A stretch of DNA of 64,000 nucleotides, from assembly GCF_964355755.1 (NCBI RefSeq), contig NC_092672.1, positions 38,374,501 to 38,438,500 on the forward strand, given 5' to 3'. Numbering within the stretch: position 1 is the first letter of the stretch; each line of letters begins with the position of its first letter. A program made the translations under genes and the position numbers. Source of the stretch: Antedon mediterranea (taxonomy: Eukaryota > Echinodermata > Crinoidea > Comatulida > Antedonidae). Below the pieces are notes generated by a model, which saw only the letters and a list, made by a program, of their open reading frames with translations, was not told the DNA's origin and made no database searches. This document shows, piece by piece, positions 11,528 to 24,200 of the stretch.

Positions 11528-14500
11528 CTTTGTGATAAAAATGGTGCATGACATGAAGCATGAATATGAGTGCTCTAAAAACCTTTGACCAATAAATGAC
11601 CTGCTTTGTAATTAAAAAACAAAATTTAAATGGCTCTGCATACAGTTATGAATAACTTGTTAAGAGAGAATTCTTTTTGTAAAGAATGTTTCACAACTGC
11701 CTTCAGTCTTATAATAAATAAATGACCAGTAATATAGAAGCAATGCTTACTATTAATGAAGTCAAATTAGAAAATGTGCTTTTCTTTTAAAATTTAAATG
11801 ATCAAGTGCACCACATGGATATATAGCTATGACAATGAAAGGATAATAATGACTCACATCTTTTAGTGAATTGATAGCAATTTGGAGCTGGCTTGAGTAT
11901 TGCTTTTCTTTAGCAATATCCGCCTTCAACTGTGTTGTTGCCCATCTCTCTTCATCATTTTTTTTTATCAATTCTCTCTTTAATGACTTTTTAGACTCGT
12001 CTTCCCAGATTTCCCGTTCTTTCTTAATTGCATTCTTAATCTATATATATATATATATAAAGCAATTTGAAAATCATGGAAAAGCTGCTGGAATATTTTG
12101 CAATATACATTAAAAAAAATGGTTGTTATATGTAGTAAGAAAAACAAGTACACACCATCCATGTTAGTAATTAGCCAGATTAATGTTATTACCTGGTCAA
12201 GTGCATCCATGTTAGTGATTAGCCAGATTAATGTTATTACCTGGTCAAGTGCCTCCATGTTAGTGATTAGCCAGATTAATGTTATTACCTGGTCAAGTGC
12301 CTCCATGTTAGTGATTAGCCAGATTAATGTTATTACCTGGTCAAGTGCCTCCATGTTAGTGATTAGCCAGATTAATGTTATTACCTGGTCAAGTGCCTCC
12401 ATGTTAGTAATTAGCCAGATTAATGTTATTACCTGGTCAAGTGCCTCCTTGCGTAATTTCTCTCCAAGTCCCCTGGTGGCCTTCTCCTGTTCTTGTAGTC
12501 TAGACTTCAGTAGATCAATCTCTTCTACTTTCTCCTAAAACATCAACATTCATAAGTGTTATGATGATGAGTAGTTTGGTATTTTAATCAACTCATTCAT
12601 AAGTGTTGTGAATATCCTTGCGCAAATCAGTATACAATACTGTATTATATCATGGAGTTTATAGCTCCATGATTATATACAATAGGATTTTCAACCCACA
12701 GGAGGAAGTGTTTAAAACTTGACAAAACTGGAACTGTACCTTGAGGTCTTCTTCATATTTGTTTGTTTGTTGCTTAAATGTTTCCTCTTGGTTCCTTACA
12801 ATATCTTGTCTTGTTGCCACCATCTCTTGTCTCAACTGAAAATGAACAAAATGTTGCCAAATTAATAAAATGTGTTTCTAAATACTAGGTTAATCATAGA
12901 GCCATTATACAAACCACAAAGCTAATTTAATTAATTGATTGATTGATTGATCACTTTATTTCAGAATAAAAATTCTATATATACGACAAACAGTACAAAA
13001 TGGAAAATCACACTAAAATAAGATTTTCTCCCATTTAGTAAAGAGATTTGAAGATCATAACAGATAGTAGTAATACACCTAACAAGATCATTTTCACTAT
13101 TCTAAACACTTATTCTAAAACCATAGACACACTATAAATGTGTATGCCTACCTTTCCAAGCTCAGATTCTTTCTCCTTTAATAAGTTGTCTCTCATTTTC
13201 AGTAAAGCAGTTTCTTTGTTAATTTCATTATATTTCTCAACCCGTTCTTTTTCTTGAAGAATCTGTTTACCATTTTCCTGTGATTTTGACAAATCTTCCT
13301 GAAGGGCATAGAGCTTGTCTCTGAGAGCATCATACACCTCTTGTTTATCTTTAATTGTTTTATTCAGAGCATCTATCTTTTGTTCTTTTTCTGTGTAACC
13401 TTTCTCCATCTGTTTTTTCTCTTGTTTATGAGTTTTCTCCATATTTTCTATTAATGCATTTTTCTCCTGATGATGAAGAGATTAAACATAAAATTAAAAA
13501 ATTAAATTAGAGCATTACGTTCTGAAAGTTCATTGTACTGCAAGTAATAAGAGGGAATCTTCAAGTCCACTTGAATAAAAATAATAAATAAATGTACATC
13601 GGAATAGAAACACATTTACAAAATATTGTGATGTATTTTGTTACAACAATATACTTCCTTATAATAAATAACAAACATGTTTCTTACAGCCAGTTGTTTC
13701 ATTGCTTTGTCTTCTAGATCATTCACTTTTTCTTCATATTCTCTTACTTTCTCTTCATGGGTGTATTCTAATTCTTCAATTTTATGAAGCTGTTCTTCAA
13801 GCTCCTTAGACAAAAAAAATAACAAAATTAAAATGTTGTTACAAACAAAGAACCTCTCTTTAAAAGTTTAATCCTACAATAAATATACATATATAAATAT
13901 ATTATATAAAAAACAAATTAATACAATAAAAAAAGAAACAGAAAAACATTAATTCATGTCTTTGAACAATTTAAAAATAAAAACTTAATAGCTCACAGTT
14001 ATGTATTTATATAAAAATAGATTATTTTTTCAATTACAAGTGATATCCATAATATCTATTTTTAGTAACTTAAACACAAACAACATCCAGATAGCTTGAA
14101 CAATACAAGAATACTCAACATTCTATTAAAATGTATTGAATTAAAAAATATAAAATGTATAACATTAATCAATATAAGATAATGCTTTATCAATTTTTTT
14201 TAAGGATTTTTTTTTTACAGTACATAAAAAACTCAGAATTAAGTTAAGGTTACCTCTGTTAGTTTTTCCATTTTTTCCCTAGATGTTTTCTGCTCAGAAA
14301 ATAAATCTTGTTTAGCTAGATTCAGTTGTCTCGCTAACTCATTTTTTTCTAGATCCGATGTTACCGCATCATTCTTACATAATCGCTCTTTAAGTTCATC
14401 CCTTTCTTGGACCACAGAAATTATCTACAATTTAATTATAGTTATTTTAAATCATAACATCTATTTTAGAAAAATACTTTAGAAAGCAGAAGATAGGAGT

Positions 14501-17382
14501 TGTATCAGGGGACATTTGGTGTGTATGTACACACACACAATATCAAGCCACTCCCCAAGGCATCTTTGTCAGACTTGCTTGAGGAGTATTCAAGAGGACA
14601 AACACCAAATACCAAGTGGATTGATGTGATTGTTGGGGTGTACTGTAGGTTCAAATAAAGTGATTTATACCTCTGACTTTGAAAGGCCCAACATCATGAC
14701 ATCTTCGCGGCTGTTTTGAGATGATCTTCTATCAAGTTCTTGTAGTGTTCTACCCTTAGCGGCTGTCTCCTCTTCAACATCTCGCAATTCTCGTTGTGCT
14801 TGGTCGCGCTGAAACTCCAACACCATAAGCTCCGACCTGACAACATTTATATTGCTATTTTTATTTACTACATCTACAACAAATCTATATTTATCCATGA
14901 TGTAATTCATATAAAGTCAAGTGCTTAGAAACATTGTATTAGGCGCTATATAAGACTAGCATTATTTACCTCCGCCAATGAGGTATATGTAATCGATTGC
15001 ATGTGTTTGTTTGTCTGTCTGTTTGTTTGTTTGTTTGTTTGTTTGTTTGTTAGCAGGATTACTTAAAAAGTAATTACAAGATCTTTACCAAAATAAATAT
15101 ACAGATAGATATGTGGTCAAGGACCATTCCATGGTCCCAATTCTGGACCACTTTTTAGTATACTTTTCAGACCTGCTAGTGTTAAAAGATAGGACAGAAT
15201 TTTTCAAAAGCCGGCGAGCAGTCTTAAAGTAACAAGTAAACTGAAATTGCATTTTCTCGAGAACTACTTGTCCAAAAAACTACAAGAGGCAAGAGTTATA
15301 ATTGGTGATTTGTAATTTTAAAACATAATTTGATTTAATGTGCACCTTTTTTGATGAGAGTAGTTTAAAAAACCTATTTCTTTTCAAATTCACTCGTTCA
15401 ATTTTCGCGTTGCTGTTCTATTGTTAGTCAACTGAATCTAGGCTTGTTACATAACCATTACGCCAAACTCGCATACACATGCTTGTAGTGATATTAGCCT
15501 AAATCACAAACAGCATTAAGACACACACAAATATATATCAATTTATATATTTTTTCCCGGAGAAATCTTATGTAGGAGAATTTTACAGTAGGCGGAGGTA
15601 TGCACTCTCAGAGTGGCTTTCTAGTTAGTATTAAAACTGATCTTGGTCAATAGCTAAAATTCATTGTTGTTATTAAAAATAGTTATAACAATATTTAGTT
15701 TAATTTAACGCAAGCCATTTCAAATTGTAAGCAACTATGTTAATAAACAACTTTAATCCAACATATTTAAAAAGAACAACAAACACTGCTTTTTTTACCG
15801 TGCTGTTTCTGCCTTTTCTTGGTGTTGACGTACGACTTCATTTGCTTTTTTTATTTCGGACTTGTTTTGATGCACAGAGTCTAATAAGATCTTTAACTCT
15901 CCTAAAGCAATCTAGAAAAGCAGATAAACATAGATGACAAATCATTGTTTACATTTTATTTTATTATAAACAATATACACTATAAAAAAACTATTTTAAA
16001 GATATTATTCACAATTTCAAGATAATGAAATTATTTAAATAAATATTCTATGATAACTAAAAATAATATTTCAAAGAAAAATATTTTTTCTACAATAAAA
16101 TAGCTAATATATCATTATTTAACCTTTGTTTTTGTTTTGTTTATTTCCAACAAATTTTGTTATTTTTTCTACCGGTAATTATTTTCTTAATCTTTTATTA
16201 CACACAATTTTTTCTTTAATTTTCTACCTGTCGTTTACTGAAAATATTTGTAAAATTGTTCTTTATTGTGAATTGTTATAACTGTCTTTATCTAAATACT
16301 TCAAAACTAAAACATAGATTACATATTTTAAGAATCAAAACAATAATATACTTAAAGATTGTGTTGATTCCGAAATCTAACAAATATATTGGTTTAATGG
16401 TAAATGGTTTCAAAATTAATAAAGCGCAAAAACAAAAGTCTTGAAACATTGGATAAGGTTGAAGTGTTGAACACTCAAGTAATGACTAAATTAATCATTG
16501 ATATGTTTATTTTCGACAAATTCATTTCATTAAAAAATAACGCATAATAATCATCATAGTCTACTGTCTACAGACTACTACTACTATCACATTTAGACTA
16601 GTAGTAATAGTATATCCTATTCATATATCTCATCAGTCTGCATCCAAGATACCCAGATGACGGTACTTGAAACGTCAAGATTTTTAGTTCAATAATAAAC
16701 TATGGATGAACTAATTCCTTCTGAATAAACTAATATATTATTATGTGCATGCATAATCATTGTTTATTGAACAATATGTTATACACTACACTAATGAGTT
16801 TCATTTTATATGTTATTCACTGAGATGTACTACTAACTACTGTATTTTATGCTATACACTGATGTACTAAATTCATTTACAATATGTTATACAATAATAT
16901 ACTTATGCATTTAATTATACACTATATGATGCATTAATGCATTTATAATGCTATACACTAATATTATACTAATGCATTTATAAGTTATCCACTAATTTGA
17001 CTGATGTATGAAAACATTACCTTTTTCTTTATTGTGATGTCATTTAATTCATCTTTAATACTGGAAACCTGATAGTTCAACTCATCTTCATCCAAAGACT
17101 GAATACAAGAACAAACAACAGGAAGGAATGGATAAAGAAATACAATGCTGTTTCAACAAAGCAAATTAGCCTACATAATAATAATAATCAAAATAGTGTA
17201 CCAATCAGTAATTTTTCAATACCCACCATTCTAGTGACTGGAACTGATTTTGCTTGACTTTTAGGAGTTTCCTTCTTAGATCTGTTGCGTGACTTGACCT
17301 TGTTTGATACATGGTCATGTGACCTAATGAGATGGCCGCTGTTGATGAATGAATCACTTGTGGAACGGTTTCTGTGTGCCAT
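11396..17382 (-). CDS. Coiled-coil protein, block 1 (11 exons)
   Basis: Eleven exons join in phase into 543 residues from ATG 17380-17382 (MAHRNRSTSDSFINSG). After a basic, disordered N-terminus the protein is nearly all heptad-type coiled coil rich in E, K, Q and R, with no membrane segment or signal peptide. Examples are KAMKQLAEKNALIENMEKTH and RQENLTMHRQKVEAVSK. This is typical of centrosome, cilium or cytoskeleton scaffold proteins, but I cannot assign a family. The last exon ends in phase 0, which fits both a stop further on (not found) and direct joining to 8928, the second exon of block 2. Exon 9 ends inside a minisatellite that repeats its splice donor. The ATG lies in an AT-rich context, and the CACAG just after it could be an acceptor for an unseen upstream exon. 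Confidence 0.78.
11858..12040 (-). CDS. Coiled-coil block 1 exon 10
   Basis: Phase 0-0, 61 codons, acceptor in an (AT)n tract. Encodes KKEREIWEDESKKSLKRELI. Confidence 0.8.
12157..12448 (-). repeat. 48-bp minisatellite spanning an exon-intron boundary (6 copies)
   Basis: Each unit contains GCACTTGACCAG followed by GTAATAAC, i.e. the end of exon 9 of the coiled-coil gene and its 5' splice site. Unit length is 16 codons and the whole array is open in frame. Confidence 0.95.
12433..12534 (-). CDS. Coiled-coil block 1 exon 9 (repeated donor)
   Basis: Phase 0-0 if the first donor (CAG/GTAATAAC at 12433) is used; 34 codons ending LRKEALDQ. Its last bases and the donor are copied five more times downstream (to 12157) in 48-bp units, each adding 16 in-frame codons if chosen. 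Confidence 0.75.
12740..12835 (-). CDS. Coiled-coil block 1 exon 8
   Basis: Phase 0-0, 32 codons. Encodes LRQEMVATRQDIVRNQEETF. Confidence 0.78.
12928..13020 (-). mobile_element. Retroposon 3' tail remnant
   Basis: On the minus strand, A/T-rich sequence ends in a short tandem (AATC)n tail (plus-strand ATTGATTGATTGATTGATC). Confidence 0.35.
13152..13466 (-). CDS. Coiled-coil block 1 exon 7
   Basis: Phase 0-0, 105 codons. Encodes DKQEVYDALRDKLYALQEDL and related heptads. Confidence 0.82.
13688..13804 (-). CDS. Coiled-coil block 1 exon 6
   Basis: Phase 0-0, 39 codons. Encodes ELEEQLHKIEELEYTHEEKV. Confidence 0.8.
14254..14424 (-). CDS. Coiled-coil block 1 exon 5
   Basis: Phase 0-0, 57 codons. 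Encodes VVQERDELKERLCKNDAVTS. Confidence 0.8.
14671..14836 (-). CDS. Coiled-coil block 1 exon 4
   Basis: Phase 2 in, 0 out. Encodes SELMVLEFQRDQAQRELRDV. Confidence 0.8.
14970..15624. mobile_element. Helitron-like element (CTCCGCC family)
   Basis: Starts CCTCCGCCAATGAGGTATAT, has a (GTTT)n tract, and ends with a small hairpin (CACTCTCAGAGTG) then CTAG followed by T, as Helitron 3' ends do. Such elements are common in marine invertebrates. The 5' end does not show a clean A/TC junction. It sits in an intron of the coiled-coil gene. Confidence 0.5.
15799..15911 (-). CDS. Coiled-coil block 1 exon 3
   Basis: Phase 0 in, 2 out. Encodes LLDSVHQNKSEIKKANEVVR. Confidence 0.75.
15912..17020. other. 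Intron with degenerate AT-rich tandem repeat
   Basis: About 16770-17000 holds a degenerate repeat around TGCTATACACTAATATTATA; otherwise plain AT-rich intron. Confidence 0.5.
17021..17098 (-). CDS. Coiled-coil block 1 exon 2
   Basis: Phase 0-0. Encodes SLDEDELNYQVSSIKDELND. Confidence 0.75.
17227..17382 (-). CDS. Coiled-coil block 1 exon 1
   Basis: ATG start, phase 0 out at GTGGGT. Basic and serine-rich: SHDHVSNKVKSRNRSKKETP. Confidence 0.6.
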
Positions 17383-17896
17383 AAAAATATTTAAAAAAAT
17401 GTTCATTTCGACCTTGTAACTGCATTAGTTAAATCACTGATAAAAAAATAGCGTTTTGCAAATGCTTGATAGTTCAATCATCATATTATTATGTTTTTGA
17501 GTTTGTCATTATATAAATGATAATATACACATGGCAGTTTATGATGATATGTTCATAGTGCAAAAATAAAACCATTAAAAGTATTGCGTAGGTCTATTAT
17601 ATTTTCATATTGTAAAAATCATAAAGAAAAGTTAAAAATAAAATGCACATTTATAATGAAAACAACAGGAAAGAAATAATAATACAACATTATTTTATGA
17701 AGAGTATTAGCAATCATTTACGTCACTGAACAAAAGTGACGCATTCATTATATTAGTGTTAATTCAAGAAACTATGATGAAATGTTGAAATAATAATCTC
17801 TAATATTAAAAATTATGATTATAGATGATATAAAACATTGTTATGTAAAGCTGGATGAGGTGCCTTCATTGGGGTAACATTTTTTTACTGTGCCTT
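17383..17896. other. Spacer between two genes
   Basis: No exon seen. It should contain the coiled-coil gene's promoter if exon 1 there is a true first coding exon. Confidence 0.35.
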
Positions 17897-17951
17897 TTTA
17901 TTTCTAAACACTGTAATTATTAATCAGTATTTCAATTCACAGGTGTTTATT
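17897..17951 (-). terminator. Two AATAAA polyadenylation signals
   Basis: AATAAA on the minus strand at 17946-17951 and 17897-17902, 66 and 115 bases past the TAA of the large exon. Confidence 0.45.
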
Positions 17952-18016
17952 TTACTGTAGTGCTATAACTTGAATGTGTGTGCTATTGGTTAAAAGAAAA
18001 GACATAAATCTTTCAC

Positions 18017-21000
18017 TTAAAAACAAAATATTGTCATAAAAGTTGTTTGACAGACACATCTAAAACAAGACATACATTTAATCATTACCAGAGGATTGCT
18101 GGATATATCAGAATCATTGTTGACAAATAACGTTAATGTAGAAATTAAAGACGACGCAGTTGTGACATCATCACCGATCAGTGGTGGCGCTGGAAGAAGC
18201 TGGAGGTAGATTTGTGAAGAGAGTGGTTGAATATCAGATACCTTATGTTGGTATGAGGGAACATGTATAAAACATTCAGATCGGAAAGTCTCATTTACAC
18301 ATTCATTCGGTTTGATTTCCATATTAGATATTTTGGCAGGTTGATCAATCAATGTCTGGTGATGTTGTGCCATTGAATAAGAGAATGCTCTTGTTATACC
18401 AGGACAACTCGAATCGTCTGAAGAGAAATCTAAGATTTCATCACAAATTTTATCAGTGGAGTCATCTGTGTCTTCAATCAACCAACTGTTGTTGACGGTG
18501 TCAAAACTATCTTTAAAACTTTCTCTTTTAAAATGATTCTGTCTTGATGATTTTGATGGTCTTACAGTACTGAAGTTAGAATTTATGCCTTCATTGGTTG
18601 CATAGCTATTTTGATCACAAATATTTTCTGGTGCAGTCTTTTTATTATATGGAGAACTGGTTGTAGAATCTGTGTCTGAGTTTGTAACATTGTTATTGTT
18701 AAGTCGAAAAGAAGAGCCTGGACTCTTCATAGTGTTTACAATGCAACAGCTTCTTGGACAATGACAACAGTGAGAGTGATCATTAAATGTTGGTGACATT
18801 TTTTGCGAAAGTCTGCTAGAATAATTATGATTGTTATCAATTCCTCTGGAACCTTTGGTGAAGCCGATGTGGTTATTGCTACTGTAGCTATTGGATGACA
18901 TACTTTCACAAAAACAAGGTTTACTTTGAACATATCTCTGTTTCTTCTTTCTTTGTCGTTTACTTTTCTTTGGTCTTGAAAGCATTTTGCCAGTTTTTGT
19001 TTGTCTTCTTTCAGATGGTGAATTGGGAAAAACCTTACCGTTTAAACCCAAATGATTACCCATACTAAAACCATTCATTTCTACAAACTTCTTTGTGAGT
19101 TTTCCTAGTCTTCTTTCTTGAATAACTGTACTAGGAACTAAGTTCACATTGCCAGTGTTAACTTTCAGTACAGGATTAGGAACTGGAGAGTTACTACTGG
19201 ATGGATACAACCCATCAAATAACCCTGGATCAGGAATCAAAAGTCGTTTATGCTGAGACGTTGGTGAATCAAGAGATTGTGTAATGTCAAAAAGATGGTC
19301 AACATCTGCTTCAACTGGCTCTGTGACTCGTCCATTTGTAATTTTCATCAAAATTCTGTCAAAATATTCTCCATAATCCTCATCCTCATTTTGAACAGTA
19401 TCTTCATAAGTGAGAAGTGAGGAGGTATTACAATTGCAACTTGACTCACTCTTTGTCTCACATTTTGTTTGTGAATATGTAGGCTCCTTCTGATCAGGTG
19501 ATGGGGTATCTGCACAATTAGATTTGAAATCTGGAAGTGGTATTCGACAGTCATCTACATCAAATGTTTGATCACCAGAAAATACACTCAAATTCTCATC
19601 AAATCGTTGACAAAATGTTTCATTTAAACTTGACAAGGATGGTCTACCAGATGAACATTCAAAAGAAGTTTGAGTTTGAGTAACTTTTGTTGATTCAATA
19701 ATCTCAAAATTTTCATCCTGGGTTTGGGTTGCAATAGAAAATGTTACAAAATTGTGAGGCAGTATTTTACTATTTCTTTTTGTGGTATATTTGTATTGAT
19801 CTTCTGTGTTAATTTGAGCATCAGTTTTTGATTTTTCAGATTCATCAATTGCAGTTTTGTTATCAACAGATTGTTCAAAAGATGTACTAAAGCTTTGGTG
19901 CAACGACTTCTGCCCTTCGTCTTCCTCTGGAAGCGTTTCAAGAGAAAGAGGAAGTGAATGCTGTTTTCTAAAAAGCTTTAATCTTCTTTCTTTTGAACTT
20001 GTGTGATCTCTCCTTTTTCTGTTTTCTATTTTCTGTGGTAAACTTTTTCTTCTTTGGACAATAGAATCAGAGTTTGAATCAACAACACACTCTTGAAGTT
20101 TTTTCACAACAGAATCAATATCAAGACAACCAATTGTTGCTGCTCTCTTAAGTTTCTTTCTCTTGTCAACTAATGCTGTTAAATATGAATTATTATTATT
20201 ATTGGAAGTTGAACTTTGAACTTTACTAGTTAGTCCTTTATTTTTTACACCACCATTTATTAGTTCATCCGTTTCAACAACATCACAAACATCAAAACTA
20301 TTACTGTTATCATTTCTTTTATCTTGTTTGATTTCATGTTCTTGCATAGCATTAGACTGCAAAGTTTTACTCAATGATGTTTCCGTTTTGTCAGTATTCT
20401 CTCCTTTACTTTCTGTCTTCATAGATAGTTTCCATCTATTGCTAGTACTTTGTCCAGGTAGTCGTACATTGAAGGCACGTTGCAGCATTTTCTGAACTTG
20501 TTCAGCACGTTTTTTGGCCTTTTCTGCCTGCACCTTTGCTTGCTTCTGCCGCAGAGAAATCATAAATCTTTCTGGGACACCAGTAACCTGTCCACCAAAT
20601 CCTAAATCCATTAAAATCTCCTCTGATGGAACAGGATTGTTGTACATCATTTGGCTCATGCCACCTGGATTTAGTGCTCCCAAGGACGCCTCCATCAAAT
20701 ACCGAGCCTCTAAGGGCAATTCACTGATGTCATTGACATGATTCTGCTTACTCTGTTCTTCTTTAGCAATAGACATTGCTTCTTTATAAAAATCACTGTA
20801 GTTGGGTTTCGGCAATAATGAAGAATCAATGTTTTGTGGCTGGTTGTCTGTAGGGTCCAACCTATCTGCACATGAACTCTCCACCCATTCTGCTACACTC
20901 CAAGTAAGATCAGGTTCTCCTAAATCTAAAGCTTGACATAGAGAACTTGCATAGCTACCACTACTTGAGGAAGGACGGTTATATTCGATTATTGGTTTAG

Positions 21001-21212
21001 ATAACTTTTCAGGGACACCATATTCTTCATAATCGTAATAATCATTGCTCTGCCATTGACCCGTTTCAAAACCAACTCCGGAAAAACTTTTTCCTTTTCT
21101 TGATTCAGTATTGGAGGTTGCTGATTGGCTTCTTAAACTCTCAGTTTCAAATGTTGAGATAGACTCTTCTGAGGTAGTAAATCTTGATAATTGTCGTCTT
21201 AAATGGTTAGAG
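18017..21212 (-). CDS. Large terminal exon, possible ITPRID/TESPA1-family protein
   Basis: TTTTCAG acceptor above 21212, phase 2 in, open for 3.2 kb to TAA at 18017-18019. AATAAA signals on the minus strand at 17946-17951 and 17897-17902 fit a terminal exon. A donor-like CTG/GTAATG at 18089 could instead remove the last 23 residues. Its codons read as one continuous low-complexity protein with no frameshift. Confidence 0.85.
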
Positions 21213-24200
21213 CTGAAAACCATAAAAACATTATAGTTATTTATCTTAAAATATTTAAAAGCTGAAATATTTGAAATAAAGATTTGTAATGTATCTATAT
21301 ATAAATTTACGTAAGGGCAAAATTCGGTAAATCGCGCCTTACTTCTAGAATTTTCACTCGATGGTATGTAAAGTTGGTTCGTACTTTCGGTACTGATTTT
21401 AACCGCCTGATGTAACCCTGTTTACTAATTAAATTGAGTTAGATAATTAGTTATTGACGATTAAAACGAATTTAGGTTCAACGATTTGCCCCAAATAGGG
21501 GTGTTTTCCGATCGTGGAATACACTGTCTAATGGATGTCCGTCTTGAAAAATACCCGCCAAAAAAATGCGAGGAGGCTTCGCATTTTTCTATCTCCTCCT
21601 ACGATAATTGTTTTTAATAGCTGAAAACCGGTTGAACAGCTAGAGTACACCATCATAATGTTGAAGACAGGCCGATTTTCTTTAAAAAATACTATTTTGA
21701 TAGATTTAATATACGATTATGCAAATGTATTGATTTGCGATGAATGGAACATCCCAATCTCTCAGTCTGCCAGAGTTTGGTTTAACACAAGTACTGTAGG
21801 TAAATTTATGAGCCCTTGGTTTAACACATACGGTAGGTAAATATATGGGCCCTTTGAGAATAAACTTGCAATACTTTGACAATACTGTAAATACCTATTA
21901 ACTATTTTTCATTTGAATCGAACATTTCTTACTGTGAATGTTCGTACTGTTAGATGTAATATAAAAATATATACAAATAAACTTTATTACTGAGACTGTG
22001 GATAGGCTCTACTGTTAGATATACAAATAAACTTTATACTGACAGTTCCTTCTCAACGTTTGTATTAATAATTACCAAAAATATAAACGTCGTAGTGGTG
22101 TATCGTGACATGTACTTTAATATTTCAATCGATTATGACAGTGACAGTTTTAACAAAGTATTAAATCGCAAATGTTTTAGGCCTACTGTATTTAGAGGTA
22201 TATTATTTATAGGCCTATAAAACATGAACAAAATATTTCGTTACTCAGTGGATAAAGAATATATTTAAAAATTGTTCCTCTTTGTACCTATCCGCTTTCC
22301 CATCCCTCAACCCTAATGTTACATAGCGAGGAGGCTTCGCATTTTCCTATCTCCTCCTACGATAATTGTTTTTAATAGCTGAAAACCGGTTGAACAGCTA
22401 GAGTACACCATCATAATGTTGAAGACAGGCCGATTTTCTTTAAAAAATACTATTTTGATAGATTGCTAGAGTACACCATCATAATGTTGAAGACAGGCCG
22501 ATTTTCTTTAAAAAATACTATTTTGATAGATTTAATATACGATTATACAAATGTATTGATTTGCGATGAATGGAACATCCCAATCCAGAGTTTGGTTTAA
22601 CACAAGTACTGTAGGTAAATTTATGAGCCCTTGGTTTAACACATACGGTAGGTAAATATATGGGCCCTTTGAGAATAAACTTGCAATAGGTTCGGAAAAT
22701 GTTAAAAACCAATTTCTATTATTTGAATCGGTAAACAGTTTCCATTTATTATACATTGATAATGAAACATGAAATATTCCTATTTATGTCCCTCGAGGTT
22801 CATTACAATTTATATTTAGTAGTCCCACGGACTTCATCTTAGCCACTCCCCCGAGTGCTAAGGCCAAATTTATGATACCCTACTTTCTATGTAAGTTTAG
22901 TTACAGTTAGTTCTTGATAATACAACGAATTTAGGTTACACCCTTCGGCCGCGAAAACGTTTCTGTACAAATATGATACCGATTGGCTTTATTTCATTCA
23001 ACAGCGACCATAATCTCGCCAATTACAGGATAGATAAACTATTTTATTATTGATGTGCTTATAAATTAAGACTCATGTAAACAGCTTGATTACATCATTT
23101 TACAGACAAACGAAACTTTTTTAAACCTACTGTTTCAATAACTGAGTATAATACTGTATACGTTTTCATAAGTAAGTGCATATACATTTTCGTGTTTTCA
23201 TTGACGAGATTGTAATAGTAACTTCAGTAACTATTACAGTACTTATTTATTATACGACACAAGACAATTGTATCTGACAGGTACGTACATTATTCTAAAA
23301 AATAAGTCTAGATAGATCCCTTAGGCGTCATAAATCACAGGCCAACAAATCAGTACTCATGACAGAAATTCGACCCAGTTTGGTTCACACAAATGTTTAC
23401 AGGAAGTTCAACACCACAACCGATGATTTGCCCTAAATATTTAGGTAGACTACAGTTTAATTTTTCACTGAATAGGAGCTTGAATTTCCGATTTCCATTT
23501 CGCAGAATGTCTAGGTCTATTTATTTAGTTTGGTTCTTATAATATATAAATACAATCAACTTTATTACTGCGGTTCCATCACCACCACCACGTGCCGCCC
23601 AATTCCCGTACATACATTTCCATTTCTCCCTAATTTCTTTAATCCACATAAATTAATTGTCCTTTATGGAATCCAGTATTGGTTTTGTTGTCTCTATTTC
23701 TGAATACCCCAATTAGAGGGGGACACTTCCGTTTTTGTTTAGTGTCCCAAAAAAGTCCCCGTCCGTGGATTCTACTGTATTCGAGAACCATCTGTGAGCA
23801 CCCCTAGATGGTACGCGAGCGAAGCGAGCGTGCCATCTAGTGGTTACAATTGAACTTAATGTTTCCAACATGGTTCAGTTAATATCTACTGTAGTAAATG
23901 AATTTGAATAACAAAATCATGTTTAAAATTCTAATAAAGATCTGCATTCATGCAATGGTTATTGGACAACTAATTCAACTAATATCTACAAAATGAAATT
24001 TAAAAAATAATATATATACTCTACATTTGATATATACAAAACAAATTGGGTACTAAATCACACTAATGAATATGATACAATCATTTCCAATAATATAAGA
24101 CGATACACAAAGAATCTATGTATAGATGAATGATTGACATCATAAGATCTAATCTACTTTATTCTTAATAAAACACAACACTAAGAATCAACTTTAACTT

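Noticed and set aside
12098-12538. Plus-strand 146-residue ORF
   Set aside because: Antisense shadow of the 48-bp minisatellite and the exon on the minus strand.
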